Program-made: the position numbers and the translations under genes | In this document: positions 45,781-57,934 of the stretch, piece after piece | How the letters are laid out: each line of letters begins with the position of its first letter | How positions within the stretch are numbered: position 1 is the first letter of the stretch | The notes under the pieces: model-generated | What the model was told of the DNA's origin: nothing | Databases searched by the model: none | Seen by the model: the letters and a program-made list of their open reading frames with translations, nothing else | Origin: Bursaphelenchus xylophilus | Lineage: Eukaryota > Nematoda > Chromadorea > Rhabditida > Aphelenchoididae | Direction: 5' to 3' | Length of the DNA stretch: 64,000 nucleotides | Assembly (NCBI GenBank): GCA_904066235.2 | Contig: CAJFCV020000002.1 | Location: forward strand, 4,154,001-4,218,000

Positions 45781-47231
45781 ATGCGCTTATTGTTCGGCTG
45801 GCTATTTTGTCTTTTCGGATATGGCGCATCGATGGGTTGTATGCGATCCATATGTGGTGGGAATCCGAAGAGCGATGTGAGACCGTGTCGGCCAGATGGC
45901 AGTGATTGCGGTGGCTTCAATCAGAGGAGGTTTGCAGGGGTTGCTTTGAAAGGAGGGGGAAATTTTTAAGGTGTAATAAAGTTGATACAAATTTCTATAA
46001 ACCTCAGGCAAACGTTAAATATTTAATAGAATTCATTGATTTTTTCGCAATCAAACATCCTTATAAAACGATTTCAAATATTGTTTAGACACGACCACAT
46101 CATCCTCCCCGCTTCCGATATCGTCTGCCCGTTAGAGGAGGCTATTTATGCGCCATTCGACGGAAAACTTTCTTACTACCAGCCATTCGGAGGGGAGTCT
46201 GATTACCAGTGTGCCGATCAAGGCGTCAGAATCGATGGAACCGGGCAATGGAGAGGCTACCACGTCCTAATTTACTCAGTAGTACCTTTTCGGTATGGTG
46301 GTGATGTGGTTGCAGGCGAGAAGTTGGGCACCGCCGGACAATACGAATGCATTTTGAGTCAGAAGGCGCAGAATCCGCAAAATTATGTGCGCGTGGAGCT
46401 GTTTAGGGACGGACAGCCCGTGGATATTACTCATCATTTGACTGATTGTAGGTCGGAGCAGAAAGTAGTATAAGGAAGTTTGAGTTTAGGCATGTGTACG
46501 GGACAGATTTGCGAGACAAATCATAATAACAGGATCGTGGGACAACCATTCGCGTCTAAAAGGTGAGACTTTTTAGACGCGGTTTTAGATTCCGACCATA
46601 TATAATGTCTGTCATAACTTCCCACAAACGCAAGCTTCAAGATGTTCGTCACTAGACCAACCAAAAAAACAGCTAATTCTTTCGTTATCTGTTAATTATT
46701 TCCTAATCCTTCAGCTTATTCAATGGCATTCGCGGCTGGGAAATTGCATGTCCCCTTAGGGAAGAGAACTCCGAAGAAATTGCCGATGCCTCGTATGAAG
46801 ATGCACCACTTGCTCCAACCATCTACAGGTAAGAAAGCCGAGCGACTCTAGATTGAATTAACTTTCAGCCCGATTGAAGGGGAAATCTTGGGTCGAATGA
46901 GGCTAAACTTCAAAAACAACGTCTATGCGGGATGCAGCAACGAGGCTCTCTTTATTCAAGGGACTGGAACCTGGACTGGTAGGAGTCTAAATAGATAAGC
47001 TATGACTTTTCAGACTACGACGTCAAAATCTTCAACGTTCGCTATCGCGAAGAGCTGGGATTTGGCCGCAAACATATCGAGCAAGGTCAACCCGTGGGCC
47101 GACGACTGGTGTGCCCAGACTCGACTGATTCCATCTTTCTGGAGGTCCGTTTCCAAGGAACCGTCATCAATATCACTGACGCGATTTTGGCCAAATCTTG
47201 CCGCCACAAACTGCCCGATGGACTTTTGTGA
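45781..47231 (+). CDS. lect-2: LECT2-like secreted protein with two tandem domains
   Basis: Homologue of leukocyte cell-derived chemotaxin 2; in C. elegans LECT-2 is a secreted cofactor that patterns sensory dendrites with SAX-7, MNR-1 and DMA-1. Exons are 45781-45929, 46089-46451, 46715-46828, 46869-46978 and 47014-47231, giving 317 aa. A signal peptide (MRLLFGWLFCLFGYGASMG) leads to domain 1: ICGGNPKSDVRPC, DIVCPLEEAIYAPFDGKL, QGVRIDGTGQWRGYHVLIY and GEKLGTAGQYEC. Domain 2 repeats the pattern with EIACPLREEN, YSPIEGEILGRM and EALFIQGTGTWTDYDVKIF. The M23-type zinc ligands of vertebrate LECT2 (HxxxD and the later HxH) are not visible in either domain: the first Asp is kept only in domain 1 and HVHIE is replaced by YVRVE. 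The exon 2 donor (AG|GTCGGA) is weak but is needed to keep domain 2 in frame. The 3' end is 98 bp from the collagen stop. Confidence 0.88.
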
Positions 47232-47329
47232 AAGAAAACAAATAATTTTTTAGCAACAAAACTGCTTTATGTACATTAAACAATTTCTGAGTTATACACG
47301 CATAAAAATGAAATAATAAGTATGAGAAC

Positions 47330-48622
47330 TTAATACCCTGGCGGAAGCCGCGGCCTCGGGCAATGTGAGCAATCGCCCGCTTTTCCCCGAGGACCTTTTC
47401 GACCCGGATCTCCGGGCGGACCAGGCTCTCCATCCTGTCCGGGCATCCCAGGAGGCCCCACAGGCCCAGGGGGTCCTGGTTGCGCCTCTCCCGGCTGACC
47501 GGGCGACCCAGGAGGACCGGGCGGACCGTCCTCTCCAGGTGCTCCTGGTTCCCCAGCTGGCGCTTCGACTGTCTGTAGAATTCCTGGGCGGCCGGTGGGG
47601 CCCTTTGAACCGGGCTTTCCTGGACTCCCGCGTGGCCCACGTGGGCCTGAACGTCCCGCCGGCCCTCGTGGCGGAGATTCTCCGTTCCTTCCGGGCGGGC
47701 CAGGTTCTCCAGTGACTCCTTTCGATCCGGGCAATCCTCGTTGTCCAGCCGGCCCTCTCGGACATTCGAAGCAAAAATCATCGATTGTGGGGACTTGATC
47801 GGGCTCGGCGTCCTGGCCATTTGGCCCATTCTTTCCAGGCCTTCCGTCACGGCCATTGGGGCCGTCCGGACCTGTGGGGCCCGCCGGCCCGGCCGGGCCC
47901 ATGCCACAGCTGCAGCATTGATCCGGCTCCTCTGTGTAGCGCGACGGAGCGGCTGAGGGACTCACTGATGGCTGATAAGCAGCTGGAACCGGCTGGCCAG
48001 CAGTGCCACCGTCATCGAGCGGTGCTTTCTTTTGAATCGACGAAAAGTCGAATGGCGAACGGTAGCCGGAAGGGGCGACTTTTAGCGGCTCTTCAACGTA
48101 ATCTAAAACTTACCGTTACTATTCAGGTGAAAGCTCAAAATATTCTTACAAAAAGTTCCTACCTTTTTCACGATACCTGTCCTCATCGTCGTATTCGTCC
48201 AGCTCTCCAGTATAGTCGTCCTTCTGCGCACCTTGCGGATTAATTCTTTGCCCAGCCTTTCGTCGACGCGGCCTTTTCCTTAACTTCTTGACCGCCTTCT
48301 GGTCGAGGAATGATGCCCGTTTGTGCCTTGTGATAAACCCGTCTGTCAGCTCGTACAATCGATCTTTTACGTAGCGAATCCGATGCTGACAAAATGACAA
48401 ATCCTCCTCGACAATGTCTTCCGTATACACCATATGCGAATAGACCAAAGGCACCAGGAGGACGGCCGAGATTGCGCATACTGTAGCCAGAAATACGCAA
48501 AATCGGGCGAAAAGCCGGGTCTCGTAGCATATTACCGTCAGCTCTTCACGTGACAAGGTTGAGGTCGATTCAGAGTCGGTACTGAAAAAATACAGCTTTA
48601 TGTAGTCTAGCCACCACAGCAC
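47330..48622 (-). CDS. Nematode cuticle collagen
   Basis: Secreted structural collagen of the exoskeleton. Exons are 48622-48163 and 48102-47330, about 410 aa. The N-terminal cuticle-collagen domain ([20 protein letters not shown]) includes the membrane segment [21 protein letters not shown] subtilisin-type cleavage site, RHKR, follows near residue 102, with another basic cluster (RKRPRRRK) after it. Cys-flanked Gly-X-Y blocks start at [20 protein letters not shown], are interrupted by DFCFECPRG, and end with [15 protein letters not shown]. The start is uncertain: the ATG at 48622 gives an unusual [14 protein letters not shown] lead, and TTTTTTCAG just before TACCGAC looks like a splice acceptor, so the true first exon may lie further upstream. 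The coding strand is GC-rich relative to its surroundings, as usual for collagens. Confidence 0.92.
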
Positions 48623-49729
48623 TAATTGTACACTGTTTAAAAATGGTATCCTTTATCAATCTTTTATCATCGAAGTTCTACAAGTGCAACGCTTATGTTA
48701 GGTTTTGATGAAACTTGGTACAAATTTAGGTTAGCTTTATATGCGATACTTTCAGCTCTGCCAGGCTCCTAGTTGGCGTTTTGCGGAGCGGATATGTAGA
48801 TTGAAAGTCGGCAAAATTTGACAGTTACACTGACAAATATACGGCGTCAAAGTGCTTTGATCTCTGACCGCTCTCCGCATTTTGCGAGCTCGTCTTTCTC
48901 TCCCGACGACAAAATCCTCCCACCGCCAAAAATAAGTCTCTAATCAGCAGATTTTTGCAAAAAAATCAAAAACAATCCGCTTATGGCAGACATAAATAAT
49001 TTTGCACTTTAAAGTAGCTAAATAAATAACTGAAAACTTAAAAAAAAGAGCCTTAATCTCCCCAAAAACGAACCTTTTTGTCGCCGCCGAAGTGTCGCTT
49101 TTATTCCTTAACATTCTGTGGACATAACTGAGACTTCCTTGAACAAACAATCGTCAAAATTAAGAATCCATAATTATATGAACAGGTCGAGAATACCAAA
49201 ACGTGCGCTACTTTCTCCGTAATTGAGATGGCGTAAAAGTGGAACCATCGCGTTCGAAGTGGGGTTTGTGGATGTAAACCGAAAGAGAAAGCGCATTATA
49301 TGCAATTATCCAGTCGTTGAAGGGATGAGCAGGGTTCATCCCAAAGACGGCTTCTTCAGAGGTTATGTTGAAAGGGAAAAAATTCTACAAGTTTTCAAAC
49401 GCAACGGAATTTAACTTTTATCATCATGAAGCCATTGATGACTTTTCGACCTCAAACAACCGATTGACAGAAAGGTTTTATATAACCATGTTTGTTCGGA
49501 ATATATTTTTTATTTTATTCACTTCAACTACGCTGTAAGGACGTTTGGAGTTCAATACAGAAGTGCGACGACGCTCACAAGAGAAATTTCTAAAGTTCGA
49601 CGTTCAGTGCCCTTTACAATCTTTCTTTATTATAACAAACACAACCCGTAGACCGATAATAAACAAAATTATTTAAATATATTCAAATATCATACATATT
49701 ACGCACATATTAAAATACCCATAACTAAA
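48623..49729. other. Spacer with a family B relic
   Basis: A reverse-oriented, diverged family B fragment lies at about 48668-48912 (GAAGTTCTACAAGTGCAACG, then GACCGCTCTCCGCATTTTGC). No gene was seen in the rest. Confidence 0.5.
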
Positions 49730-50816
49730 CTACTCTCCACTTGTTTGTTGACACCTAAACAATCTTTCTCTGGCAATCTTTCTCACGGAATTCGAGTAAT
49801 TGTCCCAGAAAATATCAAAGAAGAACTCTGGAAGGATTTGAAAAAACCAGAAAGCTTGCAATTGATGGCTTTGACATCCGGTGGTCTCTGCGGCGCGACC
49901 AATCGTGCTGACTGCTTGCCGAACGTAGTCGTCGACGCTTGGAACGAAATAAGTTGGCTTGCGGACCATGCTCATGTTGGTGGATACCATCATCGGGGAG
50001 ACGCATTGAACCGTGATTCCGTATCTGGAGTATTCCTTGCGAAGGATTGTGGTCAACTGAACAACGTATTTCTGAAAAGAAACGTATTAGAATTGAGCCA
50101 GAAGCCGTTGGTTTTGAAAATCGGTAGTTATGTATGCCTATAAAAACTTTCTGAAGACTTCTTACCTTAGACGTGGAGTAAACTCCCCAATAAGCGGCGT
50201 TGGCGAAGCAGATTGACGAGCTCAAGTTTACCACGACCCCAGAGCGACGTTGCTTCATTTGCTTCAGAATTCTGTGGCATAGAAGAGTCACGGGCAAAGT
50301 ATTGACATTGAGGACATCGCGATGACGCTCTTCTCCGCCATACATCTCGGTAAACTCGTCCGGGAAATGATGAGAAAGTCCTACGTTGTTTACAAGGATA
50401 CCAATTGGCAAACCTTCGATCTGACCGAAGAGTTTGCTCTCGTATTCGGACAAATTGGTGCTGGTGAAATCGAAGGAGACGCATTTGACCTCAACTCCGG
50501 TCTCGGAGCGGATTTCCTCAGCGACCGCTTCCAATTTTTGTGCGTTTCTAGAAACCAGAACAATTTTAAAGCCTCTTCGAGCCATTTCCACGGCATAGCC
50601 TTTGCCAATTCCGTCGGTTGAGCCGGTGATCAGTGCCCAGTCAGCGCCGGCCATTGGTTTTAGGTCAAGTGGATCAGTTAAGTAAAATATGTAGATTACT
50701 GAGTAGAAAAAGTTCAACATTTTGTAAAGTAGAACCGCAAAAGCACCATAGCCGAAAGCCACAATCAAGTTACGGAACAGATATATCTCGTGGCTATTTT
50801 CGATTGTCACCATCAC
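49730..50816 (-). CDS. 17-beta-HSD12/LET-767-type 3-ketoacyl-CoA reductase, paralogue 1
   Basis: Short-chain dehydrogenase of the ER membrane; the family reduces 3-ketoacyl-CoAs in very-long-chain fatty acid elongation and some steroids. Exons are 50816-50166 and 50071-49730, giving 330 aa. A hydrophobic anchor (NLIVAFGYGAFAVLLYKML) precedes the Rossmann fold: cofactor motif TGSTDGIGKG, NNVG, the catalytic Ser in NLSSS and catalytic YSTSK (YxxxK) at the exon 1 end. PMMVSTNMS follows in exon 2. No C-terminal dilysine ER signal is seen (ends CQQTSGE). It is head-to-head with paralogue 2. Their central DNA, including the single intron, is almost identical while both ends differ. Confidence 0.92.
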
Positions 50817-52501
50817 AGCCCTGGCCGGAATAAGAGCTGTATTCAGTTGAACAGTTTTTTTTTTGTAATACAGTACGAATTATGTCTGTTTACTTCCTCA
50901 AAAATTGTGAATTTATATAGCAAAGACCTGAGAATCTATAAGCCGCTTTGGCTTCTTCCGTGTTTGCCGATTACGTCGATGACTTGGTCGTATTGTTATG
51001 ATAAGGGTGTATGAGACATTTCAGAACTAGCCATATTTTTCTTTCCTGCCATTAGAGACAGTAAATTTAGACTAGTTAATTTTGATCTAATTGAAAAATG
51101 AGAGAAATTTTTTCTAACGCCTTTGCAAGGTTTTGAAAGGTTGATCCTTGAGCACTCTCTTTTTTTCTCATAGCATCAAAGAATCAACTTTTTTACATCC
51201 AAAATTAGATGGAAATAGAAACTGCTTTCATAAAACTGTCGGTCGTAAACTAACTTCCTTGTCGCTCTCAATACAACGAAAAAAATCAAGACTGTATGAC
51301 TTGAAGTGATTACGAATTGACAGGTTTACAAGCAAAATATTTTCAATATGTAACTCGACTCAGAGATATGATAAAAAAAGACGGAACCGTAAGAAAATCA
51401 CGTTAGAAATCAGGAACGAGAAGGAGCCAGAAGGTGTCTCAAAAAAGTCTAGAAATCCGTGAAATCCCATATCATAGCATAACAGAACATCGAATATCTG
51501 AGTTGTAAAGTGTATTTGCTCATCCGTTTGTCATGCAACTGGCATGGATGCCGGAGTTTGAAGTTGTATTGTTATTTTTTGAGGAACACTTTCATGTTTT
51601 TTATCAATTCTCGCATTATAATGGCATGATTGGGTAATAAGATCAAAGATTTGGCTCACAGCGTTCTCTGATCAGCTCACTCTCGGTGCAGCGTCTTGAT
51701 TGAACCAAGAAAAACAAAAATATTGCTGCATTTCAAAAAAGACGATGTCTGGTCTGCGAAAGGGAGTATCGCCCTCAAAGAGACTGTCCAAAGTCCCATT
51801 TTACTTCGGACTGTATCTACCTTATGTTTCCATATAAAAGCAAAAAAAAGCAAACTCACATGTGAAGTACTTCAAGTGCAACGCTTAGATTTTCTCTAAT
51901 TTTGCACATACTTTGACCACATATCAATTCCAGAAAACCTTAGCTTGCGCTTTGAAGGCCCCGCGAAGATATTGAGTGATCATTCCACAAAGAGTGCAGC
52001 ATTTTTCAATCTAAAAATTCCGGTTGTTTCTGCAAAGCGCGAGCTAGAAGTCTCGCTCGAGTATGTCTTACAGTTGTTAGAAAAAATTGTTCTATTTTTG
52101 TGCCAAGTTTTATCGAAATCTGTGCGTCAAACCTGCAGTACTTCCCTTGTAAGTTTAAGCTGTACGATTCAAGGCTTATTTACGTACATATTGTCCGATA
52201 GCAAAATTTTAGCACCTGCTTCCGCTTCCTTCTGTTCCCGAGTCCAAGTTTAATCATGACAAGTCCAACAGCTCCGCCCGGTTATCAACTATCTTAATCA
52301 GCCCACAATTTTTTACACATTTACCCCATAAAAAGAATGAATTTCGTGACCCTACTGATAAGACTGTTCGACTTGAGGAGCTTTGTATATAAGGGAAAAT
52401 TCATTTCCTTTTACGTATCAACCTCTCTCTCGTTAAAAATAAGCAATTACTTCAAGTTTAAGAGTATCTACCAGATCTATTATTATCTACCAATAAGAAA
52501 C
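50817..52501. other. Divergent promoter region of the dehydrogenase pair
   Basis: 1.7-kb AT-rich spacer between two head-to-head paralogues. It holds a family B MITE at 51863-52147. No gene was seen; opposing ORFs at 51677-51899 are shadows. Confidence 0.45.
51863..52147 (+). mobile_element. MITE family B, internally deleted copy
   Basis: Starts TGAAGTACTTCAAGTGCAAC and ends GCAGTACTTCCCTTG. The middle third is missing relative to 40714-41152. It lies in the shared upstream region of the dehydrogenase pair. Confidence 0.75.
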
Positions 52502-53538
52502 ATGGCTGCTCCATTTCTCCTCGTCGCGTTCGGCTATGGTGCTCTTGCCGTCCTCCTACTCAAGCTCCTACAATTTCTATACGCTGTAATCTACGTTTAC
52601 AGCTTGGCTGTTCCAAAGAATCTCAAAAAGATGGCTGGTGCTGAATGGGCCGTAGTAACCGGCTCAACCGACGGAATTGGCAAAGGCTACGCCGTGGAAC
52701 TGGCTCGAAGAGGTTTCAAGATTGTTCTGGTTTCAAGAAACCCGCAAAAATTGGAAGCGGTTGCAGAGGAAATCCGCTCTGAGACCGGAGTTGAAGTCAA
52801 GTGCGTCTCCTTCGACTTCACCAGCACCAATTTGGCCGAATACGAGAGCAAACTGTTCAGTCAGATCGAAGGTTTGCCAATTGGTGTCCTTGTGAACAAC
52901 GTAGGGCTTTCTCATCATTTCCCGGACGAGTTTACCGAGATGTATGGCGGAGAAGAGCGTCATCGCGATGTCCTCAATGTCAATACTTTGCCCGTGACTC
53001 TTCTATGCCACAGAATTCTGAAGCAAATGAAGCAACGTCGCTCTGGCGTCGTGGTAAACTTGAGCTCGTCAATCTGCTTCGCCAACGCCGCTTATTGGGG
53101 AGTCTACTCCGCGTCTAAGGTAAGGAATCTTCGGATGTTTTATAGACATACATAACTACCGATTTTCAAAGCCAACGGCTTCAGGCTCAATTCTAATACA
53201 TTTCTTTTCAGAAATACGTTGTTCAGTTGACCACAATCCTTCGCAAAGAATACTCCAGATACGGAATCACGGTCCAATGCGTCTCCCCGATGATGGTATC
53301 CACCAACATGAGCAAGGTCCGCAAACCAACCTACTTCTGTCCGTCTGCGGCGGAGTACGCGAAGCAGGCAGTCGATTCCATCGGCCATATCCACGAAACC
53401 ACCGGCTATCAAAGCCACGAATTGCAGGCCTACGGACTCTTCCAATTGATGCCAGAAATGCTGTTCGATTTATATTGGGACAACTTGTCACTGACCGTGC
53501 GCGATATGGCGAGAAGGAAATTGGCAAAGACTCATTAA
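52502..53538 (+). CDS. 17-beta-HSD12/LET-767-type 3-ketoacyl-CoA reductase, paralogue 2
   Basis: Exons are 52502-53119 and 53212-53538, giving 314 aa, the usual family length. The start MAAPFLLVAFGYG was chosen because the in-frame upstream extension from 52337 has no counterpart in the family. Motifs present are a membrane anchor (residues 5-35), TGSTDGIGKG, NNVG, NLSSS and YSASK. It shares the intron position, and most of the intron sequence, with paralogue 1. The C-terminal 65 residues differ much more (YAKQAVDSIGHIHETTGYQ against YVRQAVSTIGRAAETTGCQ in paralogue 1, then little similarity). An AATAAA lies about 75 bp after the stop. Which of the two copies acts in fatty acid elongation and which in steroid or other metabolism cannot be told. 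Confidence 0.93.
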
Positions 53539-56500
53539 TTTATATTTTTCAAATTTTTTGGTTCATAGATTATTGTGATTTTTAATACGGGTAAATTTTC
53601 AATTAACACACTAAATAAAGCAATCAAGGGACTAAACTCAGCCTTTCTTTGAAGATTTAGAAGATCTCACGGTGAAAGCAAAATTCGTAAAACACAAAGC
53701 CATTGTCCAGACGTTACAAGACACGTTAAGACTCGGATAATCGTCATCAATCCAATTATTTATTATTTGTGTAAATAGTATTGCGTTTGTCGGTCTTTTT
53801 CGAAGGCCGTTTGTCCGAAATTTATGTTATTTGTTTCCGTCCGCCGAAACCCTAATGGACAAGATGTGATGGGTAAACAAGATCGTTCAAGTACCGTCAT
53901 CCCTTCCAGTCATAATCCTTGTCCTCTACGGATATCTCCGTATGAATTATTCGTCAAAATCAGCGGAATCTCGTAGAGTAAAGCGTTTATGTATGTTGGA
54001 TTAAATTCCAAATTAAGAAGTGCTATTATGTTTCCGGCCATACGTGCCACAGTAATTGAAGGTTTAAGCGCAGTTGTTAGGCCGTAATCATAGTGCAAGC
54101 TGGCTTTAAATTACTTTTATCTCAAATTCTGGTTTGTTGTTTGGGTCTCCAGCGCGGTCGTATGGAAAAATCAAACTGTTATAATATATATATACAGTGG
54201 GGGATCTGCTCCAGTGACAAAAGAAGTACCATTTTGCACCCGGGAAGTATCAAAAATGTGGCAAAATGCTTCTCTTTCCAAGTGAAAAAACTCCGATTTC
54301 AAAAGTGCGCCCGCTTTTTTGTGAGGGAAAGGTCGCGCCCTTCAAAACGAAGTTTTTTCACTTGGAGAGGGAAGCATTTTGCCACAATTTTGATACTTCC
54401 CGGAAGCAAAATGGTACGTTTTTTGCCACTGGATCAGGTCCTCCAATGTAGCATCATTTTGTCGCGGCAGGTTTTTAGTTTATTGAGAGCGCGAGGGAGA
54501 GAGAGAGAAAGGGTGACGTTAGCTCGTAGACCGAATAAATGAATGTATTAACTCTGATTACACCAGCGGCCGAACCAGACGCGCACATTGTTAGTAAAAT
54601 AGTACCGCTACCGAAATGCCACCACACAACTTTCACACTCTCTCCAGATGCTTTCAGCGAAAGTGGCGTGGTGTAGTTTCTTGTTTAATCCGCTTTTGTT
54701 TCCCCTATTGAAAAAAATCCAGCACCCACTTGGCCTAATGAGGGTGGATGTGGGTTTGGGTCATGACGCCGTTTAAGCGCCCAATTTGGAAGATTTCCTT
54801 TTCTTCAAATTGTTTTCCTTTAACTCTTACTCCGCTATTTCTCTATTCATCTGTGGCCGGGCAGGACGTGCAGGATTTGTGGAAACTTAGGGTAACGAAG
54901 AATAAGAGATTTGCAGCCCGTTGTATCTTGGATGTATCGGCAAAGCGCCAGCTAAAATTTTCAGAAATTGAAATCCAGCTTTTTTGTTGAGTTGATAATG
55001 CAGCTCCAATTTTTAGACGAGCTGCATGTTTCTCTGCTCTTAGGTTTCCTTTTTACACCTGTTGTGAACTCCTCTTACCTTTGAATACATCCGCTTGCAT
55101 GGTATTTGCATATAATAATTGTTTGGACAGTTATTCTGTGCCAAATTTACTGCAGCCTTTGTGCCAACTTTACTATATTTATGAGCTTCAAAAAGACTCA
55201 ACTTCATTTTATAACTTTGGAGCAGAGTTATGCTGCAAAAGCCACGATGTAAAAAGCTTTAGGGCTGAGAGCTCAAGCAAGCGCTATCCTGGTTTTGTTT
55301 ACGTGGGATTATTATCAATGTTTCCCGGCTTTACTTGTTTATTGGTCTGCCCTGGCTCTGTGGCAAGGCTCTGTGACATTTCTTTTTCATTTTATTAACT
55401 TTCTCTCAAAAAACCAGTCTTTACAGGTTGTATTTATAACTCAAAGATTTCTAGGCTATTTCTCTTTATTTATTTGGGGTTGTCGAAAAACATACCTTTT
55501 TCAATTTTCAAAAATCATTTGGAATTAGGCGCCGAAAATATGTATGTGGGAGTTCCTAACTTTTTTATAGAAATAACCTCAAATTGGCCAATTATCTCTT
55601 GAAAGAATCAAAGGGCGGCCCTCTGAATACTACCTTTATACGCTTAGCAGTTGGCCACTATTTACGCAAAACTTTGGCTTTTTTTTGAAAGTTGAACTCG
55701 AACCCAGTGTTTGACTCGTGATGTTGAGGAAAAATACGGGGTAACAAATATTATACTCCACTTTTTGCTAACCGAGCAATGCTCAATTTTAGGCGTTCAG
55801 ATTGTGGCGGAACTTGGCCAGGGCATCAGGCCAAGATCTTCTAATATACGTTAGAGATTTTTAATTTGCATTTTTTCAAGAATCGTAGAAATTTTCAGCT
55901 TCGAAAGTATGGAAAACCCAAAGTTTTTTAATGCAATCTAAGGTCACCCCTTTCTTTGTACACAAAATTGGCAATTCTACATTTACGGAGAGCCTCGTAC
56001 TAGGCATTTTCATTGCAGGTTTTGAAGCCCGAAATCGGTAGATCCTTAAATTTTTGAATTGATTTTTGCTGTGACTAAAAAAGTGACTAAGTTCGCTGAT
56101 TTTTTTTTATCATGTTACTCTGACCTTTATCATTATAAAAAAAAGTTTTTGGACGTGCCAGATGAGCTCGAATTTTTTATGCGTGGACTCTTGTCACACC
56201 ATTGTCCCCGGATTTTGCAAATTCTTAATCTTTTGTTGGGCCTAAAACAAAACAACTTTTAGAAGGATTTCGGCGAAAGGAAAACTTCCAAAAGTTCAGT
56301 TTAGCAGAATAAATGCAACCGGTTTCAGTGGGGCCGGAACACGCCCAAAACGGTGTTTACATTCCACTATGTTTGGCCACACACCTGTAGGGGTGTGAAA
56401 ATGAACGGCCCCGCGAAGGAAGTGTGAGTTTCAACGGTTTGCGTAAGCGTTTGGTACGCCGGATATGGTTGCCGAAAGGGAAAGGAAACGTTTTTGAACG

Positions 56501-57934
56501 GTTCTCTGGATTGTATTCGCCTTGAGCCCTAAAATATTGGACGAGGCTGGATATATAGTGGTTAGTAAGTACAAGCCTTGACATGAATATTCTCTTGATT
56601 TTTACGTCTTTCAGGACTTCGGATAATATAATGTATCTATTTTTATTCCTCTATTTCGGTAATTCTAAAAGATATTGCCTCCACAGAAAACAATTTTCAG
56701 CGATTCCCAGACACTTCGAATTATTAATAATTCATAGCACCCGAAACCCGATTACACCGTCTTGAGATGGCGCCAAACCGCTTACATTCTCGGTGGAGAG
56801 GGCTGTTCGGAATTTGGTTCCGATGGACTTGCGAAACACTAGGACTAACACCCGTAAAACTTACGTCTATACTAAGCATGGCTGCAAATCGGGCCGTCCC
56901 TCGAAAATTTGGAAAGCCTGCCCGGTCGGCCGGGGTAAAATTTCTAGCCTAATTTATTGATTTTGGAAATTTTTGTTCCGTGAGAAAACGTTCTTTGGCA
57001 TTCTATTTATTTTCCTTTGTTTCAAGGCGATTTTTGAATTTCTTTTTCTAAACTATTATAATAGAGCCGTAGAGTGATTTTGCGGCCTTGCCGGACGACT
57101 TTATCACGCCGATTTTTCATATAAACGACCAAGAATCAACAGCCAGTGGCGCAATGAGAATTTCAACAATCTTTTGAGACTTCGGCTGTGCCGCCCATGT
57201 CATCAACGCGGTCGGAAAGCGAAGTTCTACGATAATTTTCAGAAAAACTTTTTTAGTTCTTGTAAAATCCGAACTTACTTTAAAACCGGGCCGGGCCTAA
57301 AAAGTAATGGCTGCAAAATTAATCGCCTCACCCGGAGACATGCCAATTTTGCATGCGGAGTTTGCGTTTATCAGTTTTGCGACTTCGAACGGCCCAGTTT
57401 ATCATCATTTCTTACTCGTTTCCTGTGCATTACCGGAATTTTCATCTACCCTAAACAACCAGTCGGCCCGAAAGAAACAAGAGCCTTGTTAAAAATTGTT
57501 TATCTAACAAGTCCTGGCCAAGATCAAGTGGCCAAAAATCTTGAGGATTCCGAAAACACGAGTAATTTGTCTGGACCCCATTTGAAGTATTTGCTTTTTC
57601 CGTTGAAGGAATTTCTCGGCCTTGCAGACGTCATTAATTGCCTCCAAAAATCTGCGGTCCCGTCTTTTTTTATGTCCTGGACTATATATATTTCAAGGGC
57701 TACGGACATTCGGATTTTTTTCCTTGGCTTGGGAATCCTCTTCCTTTTCTCAAAAGTTTCCGGTGACTCAAATTTGTTGGGGCCAAATTGGAATGCCTCT
57801 GCCGTATATTTGGAGAAACTCAAGGCGTACTTTGCTTTAAGACCGTATAAGGAAGGGTTCTGGATACGATTTGTGCTAGGTGAGAGCTCACAAAGTTAAA
57901 CAGTTTTTAAGGCGTGATCAGGCAAACTAAGAAG
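53539..57934. other. Long region without a confirmed gene
   Basis: Holds a family A MITE (54195-54448), AT-rich DNA, and one unusually long unspliced ORF at 57174-57899 (241 codons, +) with no recognisable domain. The opposite strand is also open for 99 codons at 57524-57823, which weakens the coding case. Confidence 0.4.
54195..54448. mobile_element. Foldback MITE, family A, copy 5
   Basis: TA|CAGTGGGGGATCTGCTCC to GTCCTCCAATG|TA with mirrored halves. Inserted in a run of TA repeats, so the target duplication is ambiguous. Intergenic. Confidence 0.88.

Noticed and set aside
47173..47956. Several long ORFs in other frames and on the opposite strand of the collagen gene
   Set aside because: Shadows of GC-rich Gly-X-Y repeats; only one frame gives regular Gly every third residue.
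50167..53585. Additional ORFs overlapping both dehydrogenase genes
   Set aside because: Out-of-frame or antisense shadows that recur at the same place in both paralogues.
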